DNA from: Conyzicola nivalis
GTDB taxonomy: Bacteria; Actinomycetota; Actinomycetes; Actinomycetales; Microbacteriaceae
Reading direction: 5' to 3'
Assembly (NCBI RefSeq): GCF_014639655.1
Contig: NZ_BMGB01000002.1
Location: 578,054-642,053 of the forward strand
DNA: 64,000 nucleotides
The notes beneath the pieces were generated by a model that was not told where the DNA came from, made no database searches, and saw only the letters and a program-made list of their open reading frames with translations. The translations under genes were made by a program, and so were the position numbers. Positions 8,393 to 18,428 of the stretch are shown here, in pieces; position 1 is the stretch's first letter, and each line of letters begins with the position of its first letter.

Positions 8393-8502
8393 CCGGCCCC
8401 GCCGGTCGAATGCGAGCTCTGCGAGCGTATCGAGATCCCCCCGAGCCGAAACCGGCTGGATGAGCCCGCCACGGTCGCGTCATCCGCCCGAAAACGGCTC
8501 GT

Positions 8503-8541
8503 AAACCCGGCCGGGTTTCGATACGGGCGCCCGAGCGCCCT
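8503..8541. repeat. REP-like palindromic element and likely bidirectional terminator
   Basis: A perfect 16-bp palindrome (aaacccgg/ccgggttt, 8503-8518) runs into a second hairpin, gggcgc-ccga-gcgccc (8525-8540), inside a ggtttcgata...tactcaacc frame. This is the layout of a dispersed palindromic repeat common in Microbacteriaceae genomes (recognised, not searched). A diverged copy seems to lie at about 8404-8437. It separates two converging genes. Confidence 0.6.
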
Positions 8542-8556
8542 ACTCAACCAGCGGCT

Positions 8557-9294
8557 CTACAGCACCGGCGGGTTCGTCGCGACGATGAAGATGCCCGCCC
8601 AGTGGCACAGGAACGCCAGCAGCGTCAGCGTGTGGAAGATCTCGTGGAACCCGAACTTCCCGGGGAACGGGTTGGGCCGCTTCATCCCGTAGATGACGGC
8701 GCCCACCGTGTAGAACAGACCGCCGACCAGGATCAGCGTCATCATCGCGGCGTCGGCCTGGAAGAAGTCGACGATGAAGATCAGCGACGCGTAGCCGAGC
8801 AGCAGGTACAGCGGCACGTACAGCCAGCGCGGGGCGCCAATCCAGAAGACGCGGAACAGGATGCCCAGCCCGGCACCGCCCCACACAAGCCAGAGCAGCA
8901 GCACCGACTTGTCGTGGGGGAGCGCGAGCACCGTGATCGGCGTGTACGAACCGGCGATCAGCAGGAAGATGTTGGCGTGGTCGATGCGCTTGAAGATGGC
9001 CTTGGTCTTCGGTTTCCAGTCGATGCGGTGGTAGAGCGCGGAGTTGCCGAAGAGCAGAAGAGAGGATGCCACGAAGACGCTCGAGCTGATGCGCGCCGCG
9101 GCGCCGTCCGCTGCCACGATGAGGATGATGCCGAGCACGATCGCCAACGGGAACGTGCCGGCGTGAATCCACCCGCGCCAGGTCGGCTTCGCGTCGAGGG
9201 CGTCGTATTCGATCGCGTCATCCAACAGGGGGACATTCGGCAGATCCGCCGCGGGCTCTTCGTCTGCTCGGGTTCCGGGTGCGTCTGCGGTCAT
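8557..9294 (-). CDS. trhA: PAQR/hemolysin III family membrane protein TrhA
   Basis: A 245-residue protein with seven predicted membrane helices. It belongs to the YqfA/hemolysin III branch of the PAQR superfamily: SALYHRIDW in the first cytoplasmic part, DHANIFLLIAGSYTP in the middle, and FHEIFHTLTLLAFLCHW near the C-terminus, which together supply the conserved Ser, Asp and three His thought to bind zinc. Bacterial members influence membrane fluidity; hemolytic activity is not implied. An acidic ~45-residue N-terminal tail precedes helix 1. It is divergent from the prenyl synthase, as in Rv1085c/Rv1086. Confidence 0.9.
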   Translation of the reverse strand: MTADAPGTRADEEPAADLPNVPLLDDAIEYDALDAKPTWRGWIHAGTFPLAIVLGIILIVAADGAAARISSSVFVASSLLLFGNSALYHRIDWKPKTKAIFKRIDHANIFLLIAGSYTPITVLALPHDKSVLLLWLVWGGAGLGILFRVFWIGAPRWLYVPLYLLLGYASLIFIVDFFQADAAMMTLILVGGLFYTVGAVIYGMKRPNPFPGKFGFHEIFHTLTLLAFLCHWAGIFIVATNPPVL

Positions 9295-9346
9295 GACTGA
9301 AGCTTACTTGGACGGGTTTCTCCCAGAGTGTGCGTCCGGATTGGGC

Positions 9347-9352
9347 TAGCGT
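9347..9352 (+). promoter_or_regulatory. -10 element (TAGCGT) of leaderless prenyl synthase gene
   Basis: TAGCGT lies seven bases before the GTG at 9360, the spacing expected when transcription begins at or next to the start codon. No Shine-Dalgarno sequence is present in between. Confidence 0.6.
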
Positions 9353-9359
9353 AGGCGAG

Positions 9360-10145
9360 GTGAAAGACAGGCAAGTACCCCTCGGCCGTGGCTTTCTCTA
9401 TGGGCTCTACCAGACCCGGCTGCGCCGCCGGCTCGACAAGACCGCCATCCCCCAGCACGTCGCCATGATTTTCGACGGCAACCGCCGGTGGGCCCGGCAG
9501 CGCGGCCTCGAGACGGCCGCCCACGGGCACAGCGCGGGCGCGCTCAAGATCCACGAGTTCCTCTCCTGGTGCGACGACCTCGGCGTCTCCGTCGTCACCC
9601 TCTACCTGCTCTCGAACGACAACCTCGTCAACCGCGGCAACGAAGAACTCGACCAGCTGTTCGACATCATCGCCGAGCTCAGCGAAGACCTCGCCGCGAC
9701 GAGCGACTGGCGCGTGCAGCAGGTGGGCACGAAGGAGGGTCTGCCCTCCTCGCTCGTCGACGCGATGGCCGCCGCGGAGAAGAAGACCGCGACGAACTCC
9801 GGCCTGCACATCAACCTCGCCGTCGGCTACGGCGGACGCCGCGAGATCGCGGACGCCGTGCGCAGCATCGTGCACCAGCACAACTCCGAGGGCGGCAAGC
9901 TCGACGACCTCGCCGAGCTGCTCACCCCCGAGCTCATCGCCGAGCACCTCTACACGCAGGGCCAGCCCGACCCCGACCTCGTCATCCGCACCTCGGGTGA
10001 GCAGCGGATGAGCGACTTCATGCTCTGGCAGAGCGCGCACAGCGAGCTGTACTTCGTGGAGGCCTTGGGTCCCGACCTGCGCGAGGTGGACTTCCTGCGC
10101 GCCCTTCGCGACTACGCCAAGAGACAACGGAGGTTCGGGTCCTGA
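9360..10145 (+). CDS. Short-chain (Z)-prenyl diphosphate synthase (isoprenyl transferase, UPP synthase family)
   Basis: A 261-residue cis-prenyltransferase. [13 protein letters not shown] carries the catalytic Asp and diphosphate-binding Arg residues, and [27 protein letters not shown] is the C-terminal family signature. It condenses isopentenyl diphosphate onto an allylic primer. The sequence is much closer to the M. tuberculosis short-chain Z,E-farnesyl diphosphate synthase Rv1086 than to classical undecaprenyl synthases (for example VYLLS and the RTVG-like loop), so a short product is inferred. GTG 9360 is preferred over the upstream ATG because a -10 box ends seven bases before it. The next gene overlaps by one base. 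Confidence 0.88.
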   Translation: MKDRQVPLGRGFLYGLYQTRLRRRLDKTAIPQHVAMIFDGNRRWARQRGLETAAHGHSAGALKIHEFLSWCDDLGVSVVTLYLLSNDNLVNRGNEELDQLFDIIAELSEDLAATSDWRVQQVGTKEGLPSSLVDAMAAAEKKTATNSGLHINLAVGYGGRREIADAVRSIVHQHNSEGGKLDDLAELLTPELIAEHLYTQGQPDPDLVIRTSGEQRMSDFMLWQSAHSELYFVEALGPDLREVDFLRALRDYAKRQRRFGS

Positions 10146-11266
10146 TGCACATCGACGAATTCGCCGCCCGCTTCAACGAAGAACCCGGCTACCTCGACTT
10201 CGCGCGCGTCGGCCCGATCGGCACCGCCGTGATCGAGGAGCAGAACGCGCAGAGCGACCTGCTCTCCCGTGGCCGGTTCGGCACCCTCTCCTCGCTCGAC
10301 GACGAAGACGTGCGTGTGCGCGATGCCGTCGCGGCGCTCACCGGATTCGCCGCCGACCACGTCGTCTTCCAGCCGAACACCAGCCAGGGCCTGATGCACG
10401 CCATGTTCGGCGTGACGGGCGGCGTCGCCCTCTCGATGGGCGAGTTCCCCAGCGTGACCTTCGCGGCCGCCCGCGCCGCCGAGAGCCTCGGTGTGCTCGC
10501 CCCGCTCTGGCTCGAGACCGACCACGGCCGGGTCACGCCCGGCAACCTGCGCGACCAGCTCACGCCCGCCATCACCGCGGTCGCGGTGAGTCTCGTGGAC
10601 TACCGCACCGGGTACCTCGCCGACATCGAGGGCATCCGCCAGGTCATCGGCGACCGCCTGCTCATCGTCGACGCGATCCAAGGCTTCGGGGTGGCGGATG
10701 CGCCCTACGGTGTCGCCGACGTCGTCGTAGCCGGCGGGCAGAAGTGGGTACGTTCCGGTTGGGGCACCGGCTTCCTCGCGCTCAGCGACCGCGCCCTCGA
10801 GCAGCTCACCCCGGTCTTCTCCGGATTCACCGGCACCGACTCCGAATCCCAGCCCATGGACGAAGTTCTCGAGCCGAGCACCGGCGCTCGGGCGTTCAGC
10901 GTCAGCAACCCCGACCGGGTAGCCCAGGCGCGGTTCGCGGCGGCTCTCGAGGAGATCAGTTCTGTGGGTGTCGGGCCCATCCGCGACCGCATCATCGAGA
11001 AGACGACGCGCATCATCGACCTGGCCGACGAGTTCGGCATCCCGGTCGCGTCGTCGCGGGCCGAGAACGAGCGCGCCGGCATCGTCGTGATCGAACCGGC
11101 CGCCGACCAGCTGACCATTCTCGAGGCGTCGCTGTTCAACCACGGGGTCACGGCGACGACCCGCGCGGGCCGGGTGCGCCTCAGCGCGCACGTCAGCACC
11201 GACGACGACACGTTCGACATGCTGCGCGCGAGCTTCACCAGTTTCGGGTCGGCGATCAACGTTTAA
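10145..11266 (+). CDS. Aminotransferase class V-fold PLP-dependent enzyme
   Basis: A 373-residue PLP enzyme of the class V (cysteine desulfurase/isopenicillin N epimerase-like) fold. The Schiff-base lysine is K200 in [16 protein letters not shown], preceded by the DAIQGFGV motif carrying the Asp that binds the pyridine nitrogen, and [13 protein letters not shown] is the cofactor-phosphate loop. No conserved catalytic Cys typical of SufS/IscS is seen. It begins at the stop codon of the prenyl synthase (TGATG), so the two are coupled. Substrate is unknown; the context does not identify a pathway. Confidence 0.85.
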   Translation: MHIDEFAARFNEEPGYLDFARVGPIGTAVIEEQNAQSDLLSRGRFGTLSSLDDEDVRVRDAVAALTGFAADHVVFQPNTSQGLMHAMFGVTGGVALSMGEFPSVTFAAARAAESLGVLAPLWLETDHGRVTPGNLRDQLTPAITAVAVSLVDYRTGYLADIEGIRQVIGDRLLIVDAIQGFGVADAPYGVADVVVAGGQKWVRSGWGTGFLALSDRALEQLTPVFSGFTGTDSESQPMDEVLEPSTGARAFSVSNPDRVAQARFAAALEEISSVGVGPIRDRIIEKTTRIIDLADEFGIPVASSRAENERAGIVVIEPAADQLTILEASLFNHGVTATTRAGRVRLSAHVSTDDDTFDMLRASFTSFGSAINV

Positions 11267-11451
11267 GGATTTACCTCCCGGACACATTGGCCATGGCGTG
11301 TCGGTTAGTCGCCGGGGTCGCCCGACGCTTAGCGTCAGTTCCATCAGGTATGGCGCCTGGTCGAGACGGCCATGTAAGTTCGTCTTCGCAACGTAGTTGG
11401 CCGTCTTCGCAGACTGGATCCGAGTGCGCGTCACTCGGGGATGGAGTGCAC

Positions 11452-12807
11452 GTGCCCTACAACGCTAGCCCCCGACAGAACACCGCACAGTCTTCGGAAA
11501 ACCAGGCCGCGACAGCCGAGCGCACGTACGTGCTCGACACCTCGGTCCTGCTCTCCGACCCGAAAGCGGTCTTCCGCTTCGCGGAACACGCGGTCGTCCT
11601 GCCGGTCATCGTTATCAGCGAACTCGAGAGCAAGCGCAACGACCCGGAGATCGGGTACTTCGCCCGCCAGGCGCTGCGCAACCTCGACGAGCTGCGCGTG
11701 CAGCACGAACGCCTCGACTTCCCGATCGCCGTCGGCGACGACGGGGGAACGCTGCGGGTCGAGCTCAACCACTCCAACATGTCTGTGCTCCCGTCGGGTC
11801 TGCAGCTGGGCGACAACGACTCGCGCATCCTGGCCGTGGCGCTCAACCTCGCCAACGACGGGCTCGCGGTAACGGTCGTCTCGAAGGACCTCCCGCTGCG
11901 CGTCAAGGCCGCCTCGATCGGCCTCGCCGCCGAGGAGTACCGCGCCGAACTGGCGGTCGACTCGGGCTTCACCGGGCAGGCCGACATCACGCTCTCGAGT
12001 GAGCAGATGAACCAGCTCTACGACAATGAACAGCTCGACTCGCGAACCGTGCAGGAGATGCCGGTGAACACCGGCCTGGTCATCCACTCCGACCGCGGCT
12101 CGGCCCTCGGCCGGGTCACCGCGCGCGGCAAGATGCGGCTCGTGCGCGGCGACCGCGACATCTTCGGACTGCACGGCCGCAGCGCCGAACAGCGCCTCGC
12201 CATCGACATGCTGCTCGACCCGGAGATCGGCATCGTGTCGCTCGGCGGGCGCGCGGGAACCGGCAAGTCGGCCCTCGCCCTGTGCGCGGGTCTCGAAGCA
12301 GTGCTCGAGAAGCAGCAGTACCGCAAGATCATGGTGTTCCGGCCGCTGTACGCGGTCGGCGGCCAAGAGCTCGGCTTCCTGCCCGGCGACGCCGCCGAGA
12401 AGATGAACCCGTGGGCACAGGCCGTGTTCGACACGCTCGGCTCGGTCGTCTCGCAGAACGTGCTCGACGAGGTGCTCGAGCGCGGCATCCTCGAGGTGCT
12501 GCCGCTCACCCACATCCGCGGACGCTCGCTGCACGACGCCTTCGTGATCGTCGACGAGGCCCAGTCGCTCGAGCGCAACGTGCTGCTGACCGTGCTCAGC
12601 CGCATCGGCCAGAACTCGCGGGTCGTGCTCACCCACGACGTCGCGCAGCGTGACAACCTGCGGGTGGGACGCCACGACGGCGTCGCCTCGGTCATCGAGA
12701 GCCTCAAGGGGCACCCGCTGTTCGGGCACATCACGCTCATGCGTTCTGAGCGCAGCGCCATCGCCGCCCTCGTCACCGAGATGCTGGAGTCGAACGAGCT
12801 GGCCTAA
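11452..12807 (+). CDS. phoH: PIN-PhoH fusion protein (PhoH2 type RNase/helicase-like ATPase)
   Basis: A ~451-residue two-domain protein. Residues ~22-160 are a PIN ribonuclease domain ([12 protein letters not shown], then [16 protein letters not shown] and [12 protein letters not shown] with the acidic metal ligands). Residues ~230-450 are a PhoH ATPase with Walker [14 protein letters not shown] and Walker [10 protein letters not shown]. Known PhoH2 proteins are sequence-specific RNA helicases/RNases. GTG 11452 is chosen because GGAG lies five bases upstream; GTG 11446 is also possible. Up to ~185 bases of leader separate it from the PLP enzyme. The neighbourhood matches Rv1095. Confidence 0.9.
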   Translation: MPYNASPRQNTAQSSENQAATAERTYVLDTSVLLSDPKAVFRFAEHAVVLPVIVISELESKRNDPEIGYFARQALRNLDELRVQHERLDFPIAVGDDGGTLRVELNHSNMSVLPSGLQLGDNDSRILAVALNLANDGLAVTVVSKDLPLRVKAASIGLAAEEYRAELAVDSGFTGQADITLSSEQMNQLYDNEQLDSRTVQEMPVNTGLVIHSDRGSALGRVTARGKMRLVRGDRDIFGLHGRSAEQRLAIDMLLDPEIGIVSLGGRAGTGKSALALCAGLEAVLEKQQYRKIMVFRPLYAVGGQELGFLPGDAAEKMNPWAQAVFDTLGSVVSQNVLDEVLERGILEVLPLTHIRGRSLHDAFVIVDEAQSLERNVLLTVLSRIGQNSRVVLTHDVAQRDNLRVGRHDGVASVIESLKGHPLFGHITLMRSERSAIAALVTEMLESNELA

Positions 12808-12828
12808 CCGCACCCGCCGCACAACGCA

Positions 12829-12879
12829 GGGGCAAGTTTTCGACCTTCCCAGCCGGGCTGGGAGTCGATTGCTTGCCCC
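12829..12879 (+). terminator. Long hairpin after phoH
   Basis: ggggcaag (12829-12836) pairs with cttgcccc (12872-12879) outside an inner stem tcgac...gtcga and cccagcc/ggctggg. It lies 21 bases after the phoH stop and is followed by a T-containing stretch (tctgttcgttc). Confidence 0.7.
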
Positions 12880-12955
12880 TCTGTTCGTTCGGCGGCCGCG
12901 TGCCGGCCGCCCCAGCCACATCGCGCGCCGAATCATCTCGGCCGCCGACGCAGAA

Positions 12956-12985
12956 CCGCCCGCCCCGGCGAACCGGGACGGGCGG
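12956..12985 (-). terminator. Hairpin after fumC
   Basis: A 13-bp stem with one mismatch (ccgcccgccccgg against ccgggacgggcgg) and loop cgaa. It sits 35 bases beyond the fumC stop on the minus strand, between the converging phoH and fumC genes. The rest of the 212-base gap holds nothing else I recognise. Confidence 0.6.
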
Positions 12986-13019
12986 CGGCGGAACCCCGAC
13001 GGGTGCTAGCGGGGGCTGG

Positions 13020-14441
13020 CTAGCCCGGGTGCGTCATGCTCAGCACGTCGAGCGACTTGTCGAGCTGCTCCTCGGAGATCTCGCCGCGTTCCACGAACCC
13101 GAGGTCGATGACCGCCTCGCGGATCGTGATGCCGCTGGCCACCGCGTGCTTGGCGATCTTGGCTGCCGACTCGTAGCCGATGAACTTGTTGAGCGGCGTC
13201 ACGATCGACGGCGACGACTCGGCCATCGAGCGGGCGCGGTCGAGGTTGGCGCGCAGGCCGTCGACGGTCTTGTCGGCGAGCAGCACGCTCGAGTTGGCGA
13301 GCAGGCGGATCGACTCGAGCAGCGCCGTTCCCATCACCGGGATGGCCACGTTCAGCTCGAAGTTGCCGGTCGCGCCGGCCCAGGCGATGGTGGCGTCGTT
13401 GCCGATCACGCGGGCGCCCACCATGATGACGGCTTCGGGGATGACGGGGTTGACCTTGCCGGGCATGATCGACGACCCGGGCTGCAGGTCGGGGATGTGC
13501 AGCTCGCCGAGACCGGTGTTCGGGCCGGAACCCATCCAGCGCAGGTCGTTGCAGATCTTCGTGAGCGACACCGCGATCACCCGGAGGGCTCCGGATGCCT
13601 CGACGAGCGCATCGCGGGCACCCTGCGCCTCGAAGTGGTCGACTGCCTCGGTGATGGGTAGTCCGCTGTCGGCTGCGAGCTGCGCGATGACCTTCTGCGG
13701 GAACCCGACGGGAGTGTTGATGCCGGTGCCCACGGCGGTGCCGCCGAGCGGAACCTCGGCCACGCGCACGATGGTGGCGTTGACCCGGTCGATGCCGAGG
13801 CGGATCTGGCGGGCGTAGCCGGCGAACTCCTGGCCGAGCGTGACGGGGGTCGCGTCCATGAGGTGGGTGCGGCCCGACTTCACCGCGGTGGCCCAGAGGG
13901 CGGCCTTCTCGTCGAGGGCCGCGGCGAGGTGCTCGAGGGCCGGGATCAGGTCGCCGAGCAGTGCGCCGGTGACGGCCACGTGCACCGAGGTCGGGAACAC
14001 GTCGTTCGACGACTGCGACGCGTTGACGTGGTCGTTGGGGTGCACGGGCGAGCCGAGGGTCGCCGTCGCGAGCGACGCCAGCACCTCGTTGATGTTCATG
14101 TTCGACGACGTGCCACTGCCGGTCTGGTAGGTGTCGACCGGGAAGTGGTCGTGGTGCTCGCCGGCAATCAGGGTGTCCGCGGCGGCGACCACGGCATCCG
14201 CGATTTTCTGATCGATGATCCCCAGCGATCCGTTGACGATCGCGGCAGCGCGCTTGATCCGGGCGAGGGCGACGATCTGGGCCGGCTCCAGACCGGAGCC
14301 GGAGATGGGGAAGTTCTCGACCGCGCGCTGCGTCTGGGCGCCGTAGAGAGCGTCGATGGGAACGAGCACTTCGCCCATCGTGTCGTGTTCGACGCGGAAC
14401 GCGCTCGAATCGACGGGGGATGAGGCGGGGGAGGTGGTCAC
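13020..14441 (-). CDS. fumC: Class II fumarate hydratase FumC
   Basis: A 473-residue cytoplasmic enzyme of the fumarase/aspartase superfamily, interconverting fumarate and malate in the TCA cycle. Visible are [27 protein letters not shown], the TPVTLGQEF region and the superfamily signature [12 protein letters not shown], whose Ser and Lys are catalytic. Length fits class II (Fe-independent) fumarases; the GKVNPV form favours fumarase over aspartase. It is the last gene of a minus-strand unit running from xseA, 28 bases after the carbonic anhydrase gene. Rv1098c is the syntenic counterpart. Confidence 0.96.
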   Translation of the reverse strand: MTTSPASSPVDSSAFRVEHDTMGEVLVPIDALYGAQTQRAVENFPISGSGLEPAQIVALARIKRAAAIVNGSLGIIDQKIADAVVAAADTLIAGEHHDHFPVDTYQTGSGTSSNMNINEVLASLATATLGSPVHPNDHVNASQSSNDVFPTSVHVAVTGALLGDLIPALEHLAAALDEKAALWATAVKSGRTHLMDATPVTLGQEFAGYARQIRLGIDRVNATIVRVAEVPLGGTAVGTGINTPVGFPQKVIAQLAADSGLPITEAVDHFEAQGARDALVEASGALRVIAVSLTKICNDLRWMGSGPNTGLGELHIPDLQPGSSIMPGKVNPVIPEAVIMVGARVIGNDATIAWAGATGNFELNVAIPVMGTALLESIRLLANSSVLLADKTVDGLRANLDRARSMAESSPSIVTPLNKFIGYESAAKIAKHAVASGITIREAVIDLGFVERGEISEEQLDKSLDVLSMTHPG

Positions 14442-14469
14442 GTCATTGGGCCTTCCGTTGGTGGGGGTG

Positions 14470-15105
14470 TTACAGATTTCCGATGCGGATGTCGGGGACC
14501 GCGCGGCCCTCGAGCAGCCGGTAGTTCGCGCCCACGATAGCCAGCGTACCGGCGGCGATACCGTCGCTGATGAGCTCGGATGACTCGATCAGCTCGGCGA
14601 TCGTGTCGCGCAGGTGCTCGCGGCCGACGTCGTGGGCGTCCACCGCTCCCGGCGCGAGCGCACCGTCGGTCGAACCGGCGACGCGGCGCACGGCCGGCAC
14701 GATTTTCGAGATCAGATGGCCGATGTGCGGCGGCAGCGCGGGGGCGTCGTCGGCCTGCGAGTCGATCGCGGCGCGCACGGCACCGCACTCGTCGTGGCCG
14801 AGCACGACGATGAGCGGCACCTTGAGCACCGCGACCGCGTACTCCAGCGAGCCGACGACCGACTCGGAGATGATCTGGCCGGCGTTGCGCACCACGAACA
14901 GGTCGCCGATGCCTTTGTCGAAGATGATCTCGGCGGCGAGGCGCGAGTCGCTGCAGCCGAAGAGCGCGGCGTCGGGCCGCTGTGCCGTGGCGACGGACTC
15001 GCGACGCTCGACGTCTTGACGCGGGTGCAGCGGCGCGCCGGACACGAACCGGTCGTTGCCGCGGACCATCTCGGCCCAGGCCTTTGCGGGAGCTTTATCG
15101 GGCAT
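14470..15105 (-). CDS. Beta-class carbonic anhydrase
   Basis: A 211-residue zinc enzyme interconverting CO2 and bicarbonate. The zinc and catalytic residues are C51-S-D53-S-R55 (GCSDSR) and H104-x-x-C107 (GHDECGA), with the NAG segment (RNAGQ) between. Length is normal for soluble bacterial beta enzymes, with no signal peptide. It lies between fumC and the DUF4245 gene, whose stop overlaps its ATG by one base (TAATG). Bicarbonate supply for carboxylation is the usual role; nothing here narrows it further. Confidence 0.95.
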   Translation of the reverse strand: MPDKAPAKAWAEMVRGNDRFVSGAPLHPRQDVERRESVATAQRPDAALFGCSDSRLAAEIIFDKGIGDLFVVRNAGQIISESVVGSLEYAVAVLKVPLIVVLGHDECGAVRAAIDSQADDAPALPPHIGHLISKIVPAVRRVAGSTDGALAPGAVDAHDVGREHLRDTIAELIESSELISDGIAAGTLAIVGANYRLLEGRAVPDIRIGNL

Positions 15106-15815
15106 TACTCGGCCTCCATCGCCTCTGCTGCGTCTATTTCTGTACCGACCGACCCCGCGAGTGTGCGGAATTCGTTCGTGTCTGCGGTTCCGTAGAGAAC
15201 GTAGGTGCTGTCGCCCGACTCGGTGACCATCGCGTACGCGAGGTTGCCCGGGTCGTCGCCGTCACGGTTGTCGTACACCGTCCACTCGCGGCCGTCGACG
15301 GTGTCGGTTCCGGTGGCGAGCTGTTGGTCGAGCAGGGTCAGCAGCCAGGTGGGATTCGCGTCGATGCCCTGGTTCAGTGCGATGAACTGCGTCGACGGGG
15401 TGATGAAGCCGATGTTCCAGGTGGAGACCCCGTCGCGCGACTGGCCGAGGTCGGCGTTGTTCGCCGTCCACTGGGCTGGGACGTCGGGCACCGCGAGCGG
15501 CTCGTCGATCGTGGGCTGCGCCTGCTCTGCGACGTCGGCGAAATCCACTGCCTCACGCGCCGGCTGGTCGGGGCGCACGACGACGATGACGATGAGCAGC
15601 ATCAGTCCGACCGAGGCCACGAGCGACCAGACGAGGTTGCGCAGGGTCTGGTTGGCGCGGTGCTTGCGCGAGTTCTCGGCCTTGCGCGCGGCCGTCTCTT
15701 CGGGCGTCTCGGGGCGGCCGAGCTCGGCGACGATCGGCGCCGGCTTCTGCTGCGGAACCCGCGTGGTGACCGCGCCGGTCGCCTTGCGGTCGCGCGGGGG
15801 CTTCTTCTCTGCCAC
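15105..15815 (-). CDS. DUF4245 family membrane protein
   Basis: About 236 residues. A basic N-terminal region of ~70 residues (KKPPRDRK, RKAENSRKHRANQT) is followed by one membrane helix at about 62-84 (LVWSLVASVGLMLLIVIVVV) and an extracytoplasmic domain with the DUF4245 pattern (P..WTANNADL..GVSTWNIGFITPS.QFIAL.QG). Function unknown; Rv1100 is the syntenic homologue. GTG 15815 is chosen because it begins two bases after the xseB stop; an upstream start would overlap xseB deeply. It is part of the xseA-xseB-DUF4245-carbonic anhydrase-fumC unit. Confidence 0.82.
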   Translation of the reverse strand: MAEKKPPRDRKATGAVTTRVPQQKPAPIVAELGRPETPEETAARKAENSRKHRANQTLRNLVWSLVASVGLMLLIVIVVVRPDQPAREAVDFADVAEQAQPTIDEPLAVPDVPAQWTANNADLGQSRDGVSTWNIGFITPSTQFIALNQGIDANPTWLLTLLDQQLATGTDTVDGREWTVYDNRDGDDPGNLAYAMVTESGDSTYVLYGTADTNEFRTLAGSVGTEIDAAEAMEAE

Positions 15816-15817
15816 GG

Positions 15818-16036
15818 CTACTGCGCGCTCGCGGAACGAGCGGCGTCGAGTCGGGCCTTCGCGCCGAGCAGCCACTCTTCGCAGCGCTTAGCGGCGGCTT
15901 CTCCGCGCTCCCAGAGGGCGAGCGATTCTTCGAGCGTCGACGAGCCCTGCTCGAGCTCGGACACCACCCGCACGAGTTCGTCGCGCGCCTGCTCGTAGCT
16001 GAGCGCGCTGACGTCGGAGTTCACTGCAGTGGCCAC
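15818..16036 (-). CDS. xseB: Exodeoxyribonuclease VII small subunit
   Basis: A 72-residue, mostly helical protein. [44 protein letters not shown] is the family core, cited here only to mark residues ~13-56, with the conserved L-E-x-G and S-L-x-x-W-E-x-G pattern. Small subunits decorate the large subunit XseA to form exonuclease VII, which degrades single-stranded DNA from both ends. The GTG start lies 13 bases after xseA, and the stop is two bases before the DUF4245 start. Confidence 0.95.
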   Translation of the reverse strand: MATAVNSDVSALSYEQARDELVRVVSELEQGSSTLEESLALWERGEAAAKRCEEWLLGAKARLDAARSASAQ

Positions 16037-16049
16037 GGAACGATTCTAC

Positions 16050-17282
16050 CTAGCTCTCGATGGGAGACTCGTCGACGGTGGAACGGATGCGCCCGCGCGC
16101 GATGGTGAGGACAAGCTCGGTGCCCACCGGCGCGTCTGCCACGTCACGCAGCGCCGCTCCCGAGGGCAACTGTGCGATCGCGTAGCCGCGGTCGAGCGTG
16201 CCCTGCGGAGACAGGGCGCGCAACTGTCCGGCGAGCTCGCCGACGCGGGTCAGCGAGCGTTCGACGACCCGGTCGACGAGTTCGTGGCTGCGGGCCACCC
16301 AGCGGGTGAGTTCTTCGGCGCGCGCGTCGACGAGCGCGACCGGGTTCGCCAGCACCGGCCGGGTGCGCAGCTGCTCGAGCCGGTCGATCTCGTGCGTGAG
16401 CAGGGAAGTCATTCGGGTGCCGATGCGCGAGCGGGCCTGGGCGACCCTGGCGAGCTCCTCCGCGACATCCGGAACGACGCGCTTCGCGGCATCCGTCGGC
16501 GTCGAGGCGCGCAGGTCGGCGACCTCGTCGAGCAGGGGCCGGTCGGCCTCGTGGCCGATGGCGCTGATGAGGGGGGTGACGCAGGCCGCCGCTGCGCGCA
16601 CGAGCGACTCGTCGCTGAAGACGAGCAGGTTCTGGAAGTCGCCCCCGCCGCGGGCGACGATGATCACGTCGACCTCGGGGTCGGCGTCGAGCTGGCGGAT
16701 GCCGGCGGTCACCTCGGCCACGGCGCGTTCGCCCTGCACCGCGGCGTACGCGACCCGGAACTTCACGCTCGGCCAGCGCAGTTGCGCGTTGCGCAGCACG
16801 TCTTTCTCGGCGTCGCTGTCTTTGCCGGTGACGAGTCCGATCATGGCGGGCAGGAAGGGCAGGGGTTTCTTTCGCGAGGCGGAGAACAGCCCCTCGCCGG
16901 CCAGCTTCTGGCGCAGCAGTTCGAGCCGCTCGAGCAGGTCGCCGAGGCCGACGTGCCGCATCTCGAAGACCTGCATCGTGAGCGTGCCGCCCTTGACCCA
17001 GTAGTTCGGTTTCACGAGGGCGACGACGCGGTCGCCCTGCTTGAGGTCGGCCGGCAGTTTCGCCTTGACCGACGACCAGATGGTGAAGCCGACCGTGGCG
17101 TCTTGCTCGAGGTCTTTCAGCTTGCCGTAGACGTTTCCGCCGGAAACGCCCCACTGCGTGATCTCTCCCTCGACCCACACGGTGCCGAGACGGTCGATCC
17201 AGCCTTTGATCTTCGACGAGAGCAGACCGACGGGCCACGGGGAGTCGACGGTGGCCGGGCCATCCGGTGTGAACTCGACCAA
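16050..17282 (-). CDS. xseA: Exodeoxyribonuclease VII large subunit
   Basis: About 410 residues. It has an N-terminal OB-fold (WVEGEITQWGVSGGNVYGKLKD and the VVALVKPNYW segment, ~15-110), then the catalytic domain with GLVTGKDSDAEKDV, the DVIIVARGGGDFQNLLVFSDE motif and AIGHEADRPLLDEVADLRASTPTDAA. It is followed by a coiled-coil region and a short C-terminal domain (GTLDRGYAI). TTG 17282 is chosen because GGGAGGGG lies five bases upstream and actinobacterial XseA is ~400-415 residues. A more distant ATG would run over the divergent ispH start. Leads the minus-strand operon. Confidence 0.93.
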   Translation of the reverse strand: MVEFTPDGPATVDSPWPVGLLSSKIKGWIDRLGTVWVEGEITQWGVSGGNVYGKLKDLEQDATVGFTIWSSVKAKLPADLKQGDRVVALVKPNYWVKGGTLTMQVFEMRHVGLGDLLERLELLRQKLAGEGLFSASRKKPLPFLPAMIGLVTGKDSDAEKDVLRNAQLRWPSVKFRVAYAAVQGERAVAEVTAGIRQLDADPEVDVIIVARGGGDFQNLLVFSDESLVRAAAACVTPLISAIGHEADRPLLDEVADLRASTPTDAAKRVVPDVAEELARVAQARSRIGTRMTSLLTHEIDRLEQLRTRPVLANPVALVDARAEELTRWVARSHELVDRVVERSLTRVGELAGQLRALSPQGTLDRGYAIAQLPSGAALRDVADAPVGTELVLTIARGRIRSTVDESPIES

Positions 17283-17318
17283 GCTGACCCCTCCCAGACA
17301 GGCGCGGCGCACGCCACG

Positions 17319-17324
17319 TAGAAT
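17319..17324 (+). promoter_or_regulatory. -10 element (TAGAAT) of leaderless ispH
   Basis: TAGAAT ends six bases before the GTG at 17331, and no Shine-Dalgarno sequence lies between, so the ispH mRNA is probably leaderless. Confidence 0.65.
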
Positions 17325-17330
17325 TGCCCC

Positions 17331-18428
17331 GTGAGCAATATCACTAATGGAAACGTCGCCGTGCATCTCGAGATGCCGCGCGTTCCCGCGCTGCGGAACA
17401 GGCTAAAGGATACCCCCGTCACCGGAAGCAAGCGGGTTCTGCTCGCCGCCCCCCGCGGCTACTGCGCTGGGGTGGACAGGGCGGTCATCGCCGTCGAGAA
17501 GGCACTCGAACGTTTCGGCGCCCCCGTCTACGTGCGCAAGCAGATCGTGCACAACATCCACGTCGTCTCCACCCTGGAGAAGAAGGGCGCCATCTTCGTC
17601 GACGACGTCGCCGAAGTTCCGCAGGGCTCGCACATCGTCTTCAGCGCCCACGGCGTATCGCCCGCCGTCGTGCAGGGCGCCGCCGACCGCCAGCTCGACG
17701 CCATCGACGCCACCTGCCCGCTCGTGACCAAGGTGCACCGCGAGGCCGTGCGCTTCGCGAAGCAGGACTTCGAGATCCTGCTGATCGGGCACCACGGCCA
17801 CGAAGAGGTCGAGGGAACCATGGGCCACGCTCCCGAACGCACGACCCTGGTCAACAGCCCCGCCGACGTGCCGAACATCGTCGTGAACAACCCCGACCAT
17901 GTCGTCTGGCTCTCGCAGACGACGTTGAGTGTGGATGAAACGATGGAAACCGTTCGCCTGCTGCGCCAGCGCTTCCCGAACCTCCAGGACCCGCCGAGCG
18001 ACGACATCTGCTACGCCACCACCAACCGCCAGGTCGCGATCCGCAAGGTCGCCGCCGAGGCCGAGCTGGTGATCGTCGTCGGCTCCTCGAACAGCTCGAA
18101 CACGATGCGTCTCGTCGACGTCGCCCTGGAGTACGGCGCGAAGGCCGCCTACCGGGTCGACTACGCGAGCGAGATCCAGCAGGAGTGGCTCGACGGCGTC
18201 GCGACCGTCGGTGTCACCAGCGGCGCCTCCGTTCCCGAGGTGCTCGTGCAGGAGGTCCTCGACGACCTCGCCGACGCCGGCTACGGCGACGTGAGCCAGG
18301 TCGTCACGGCCGAGGAAGACCTCATGTTCTCGCTGCCGAAGGAGTTGCGCAAAGACGCCGACGGCAACGCCGACGAGCGCGGTCTCGGTGGCCGGGTGCG
18401 GCAGCTGGACTGGCAGAAGAACCGATGA
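17331..18428 (+). CDS. ispH: 4-hydroxy-3-methylbut-2-enyl diphosphate reductase IspH
   Basis: A 365-residue iron-sulfur enzyme performing the last step of the MEP pathway, reducing HMBPP to IPP and DMAPP. The three Fe-S cysteines are C45 ([11 protein letters not shown]), C129 (DATCPLVTK) and C227 ([11 protein letters not shown]). [12 protein letters not shown] and [10 protein letters not shown] are further family motifs that bind the diphosphate. It carries a ~30-residue N-terminal extension before the catalytic domain. It supplies precursors for prenyl synthases such as that at 9360. The next gene overlaps by ATGA. Syntenic with Rv1110. Confidence 0.96.
   Translation: MSNITNGNVAVHLEMPRVPALRNRLKDTPVTGSKRVLLAAPRGYCAGVDRAVIAVEKALERFGAPVYVRKQIVHNIHVVSTLEKKGAIFVDDVAEVPQGSHIVFSAHGVSPAVVQGAADRQLDAIDATCPLVTKVHREAVRFAKQDFEILLIGHHGHEEVEGTMGHAPERTTLVNSPADVPNIVVNNPDHVVWLSQTTLSVDETMETVRLLRQRFPNLQDPPSDDICYATTNRQVAIRKVAAEAELVIVVGSSNSSNTMRLVDVALEYGAKAAYRVDYASEIQQEWLDGVATVGVTSGASVPEVLVQEVLDDLADAGYGDVSQVVTAEEDLMFSLPKELRKDADGNADERGLGGRVRQLDWQKNR

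Noticed and set aside
12873..13661. 262-codon plus-strand frame after phoH
   Set aside because: Lies over the terminators and antisense to fumC; composition is non-protein-like.
17283..17366. Longer xseA starting at 17366
   Set aside because: Would run over the ispH promoter and start; TTG 17282 has a strong ribosome-binding site and fits family length.
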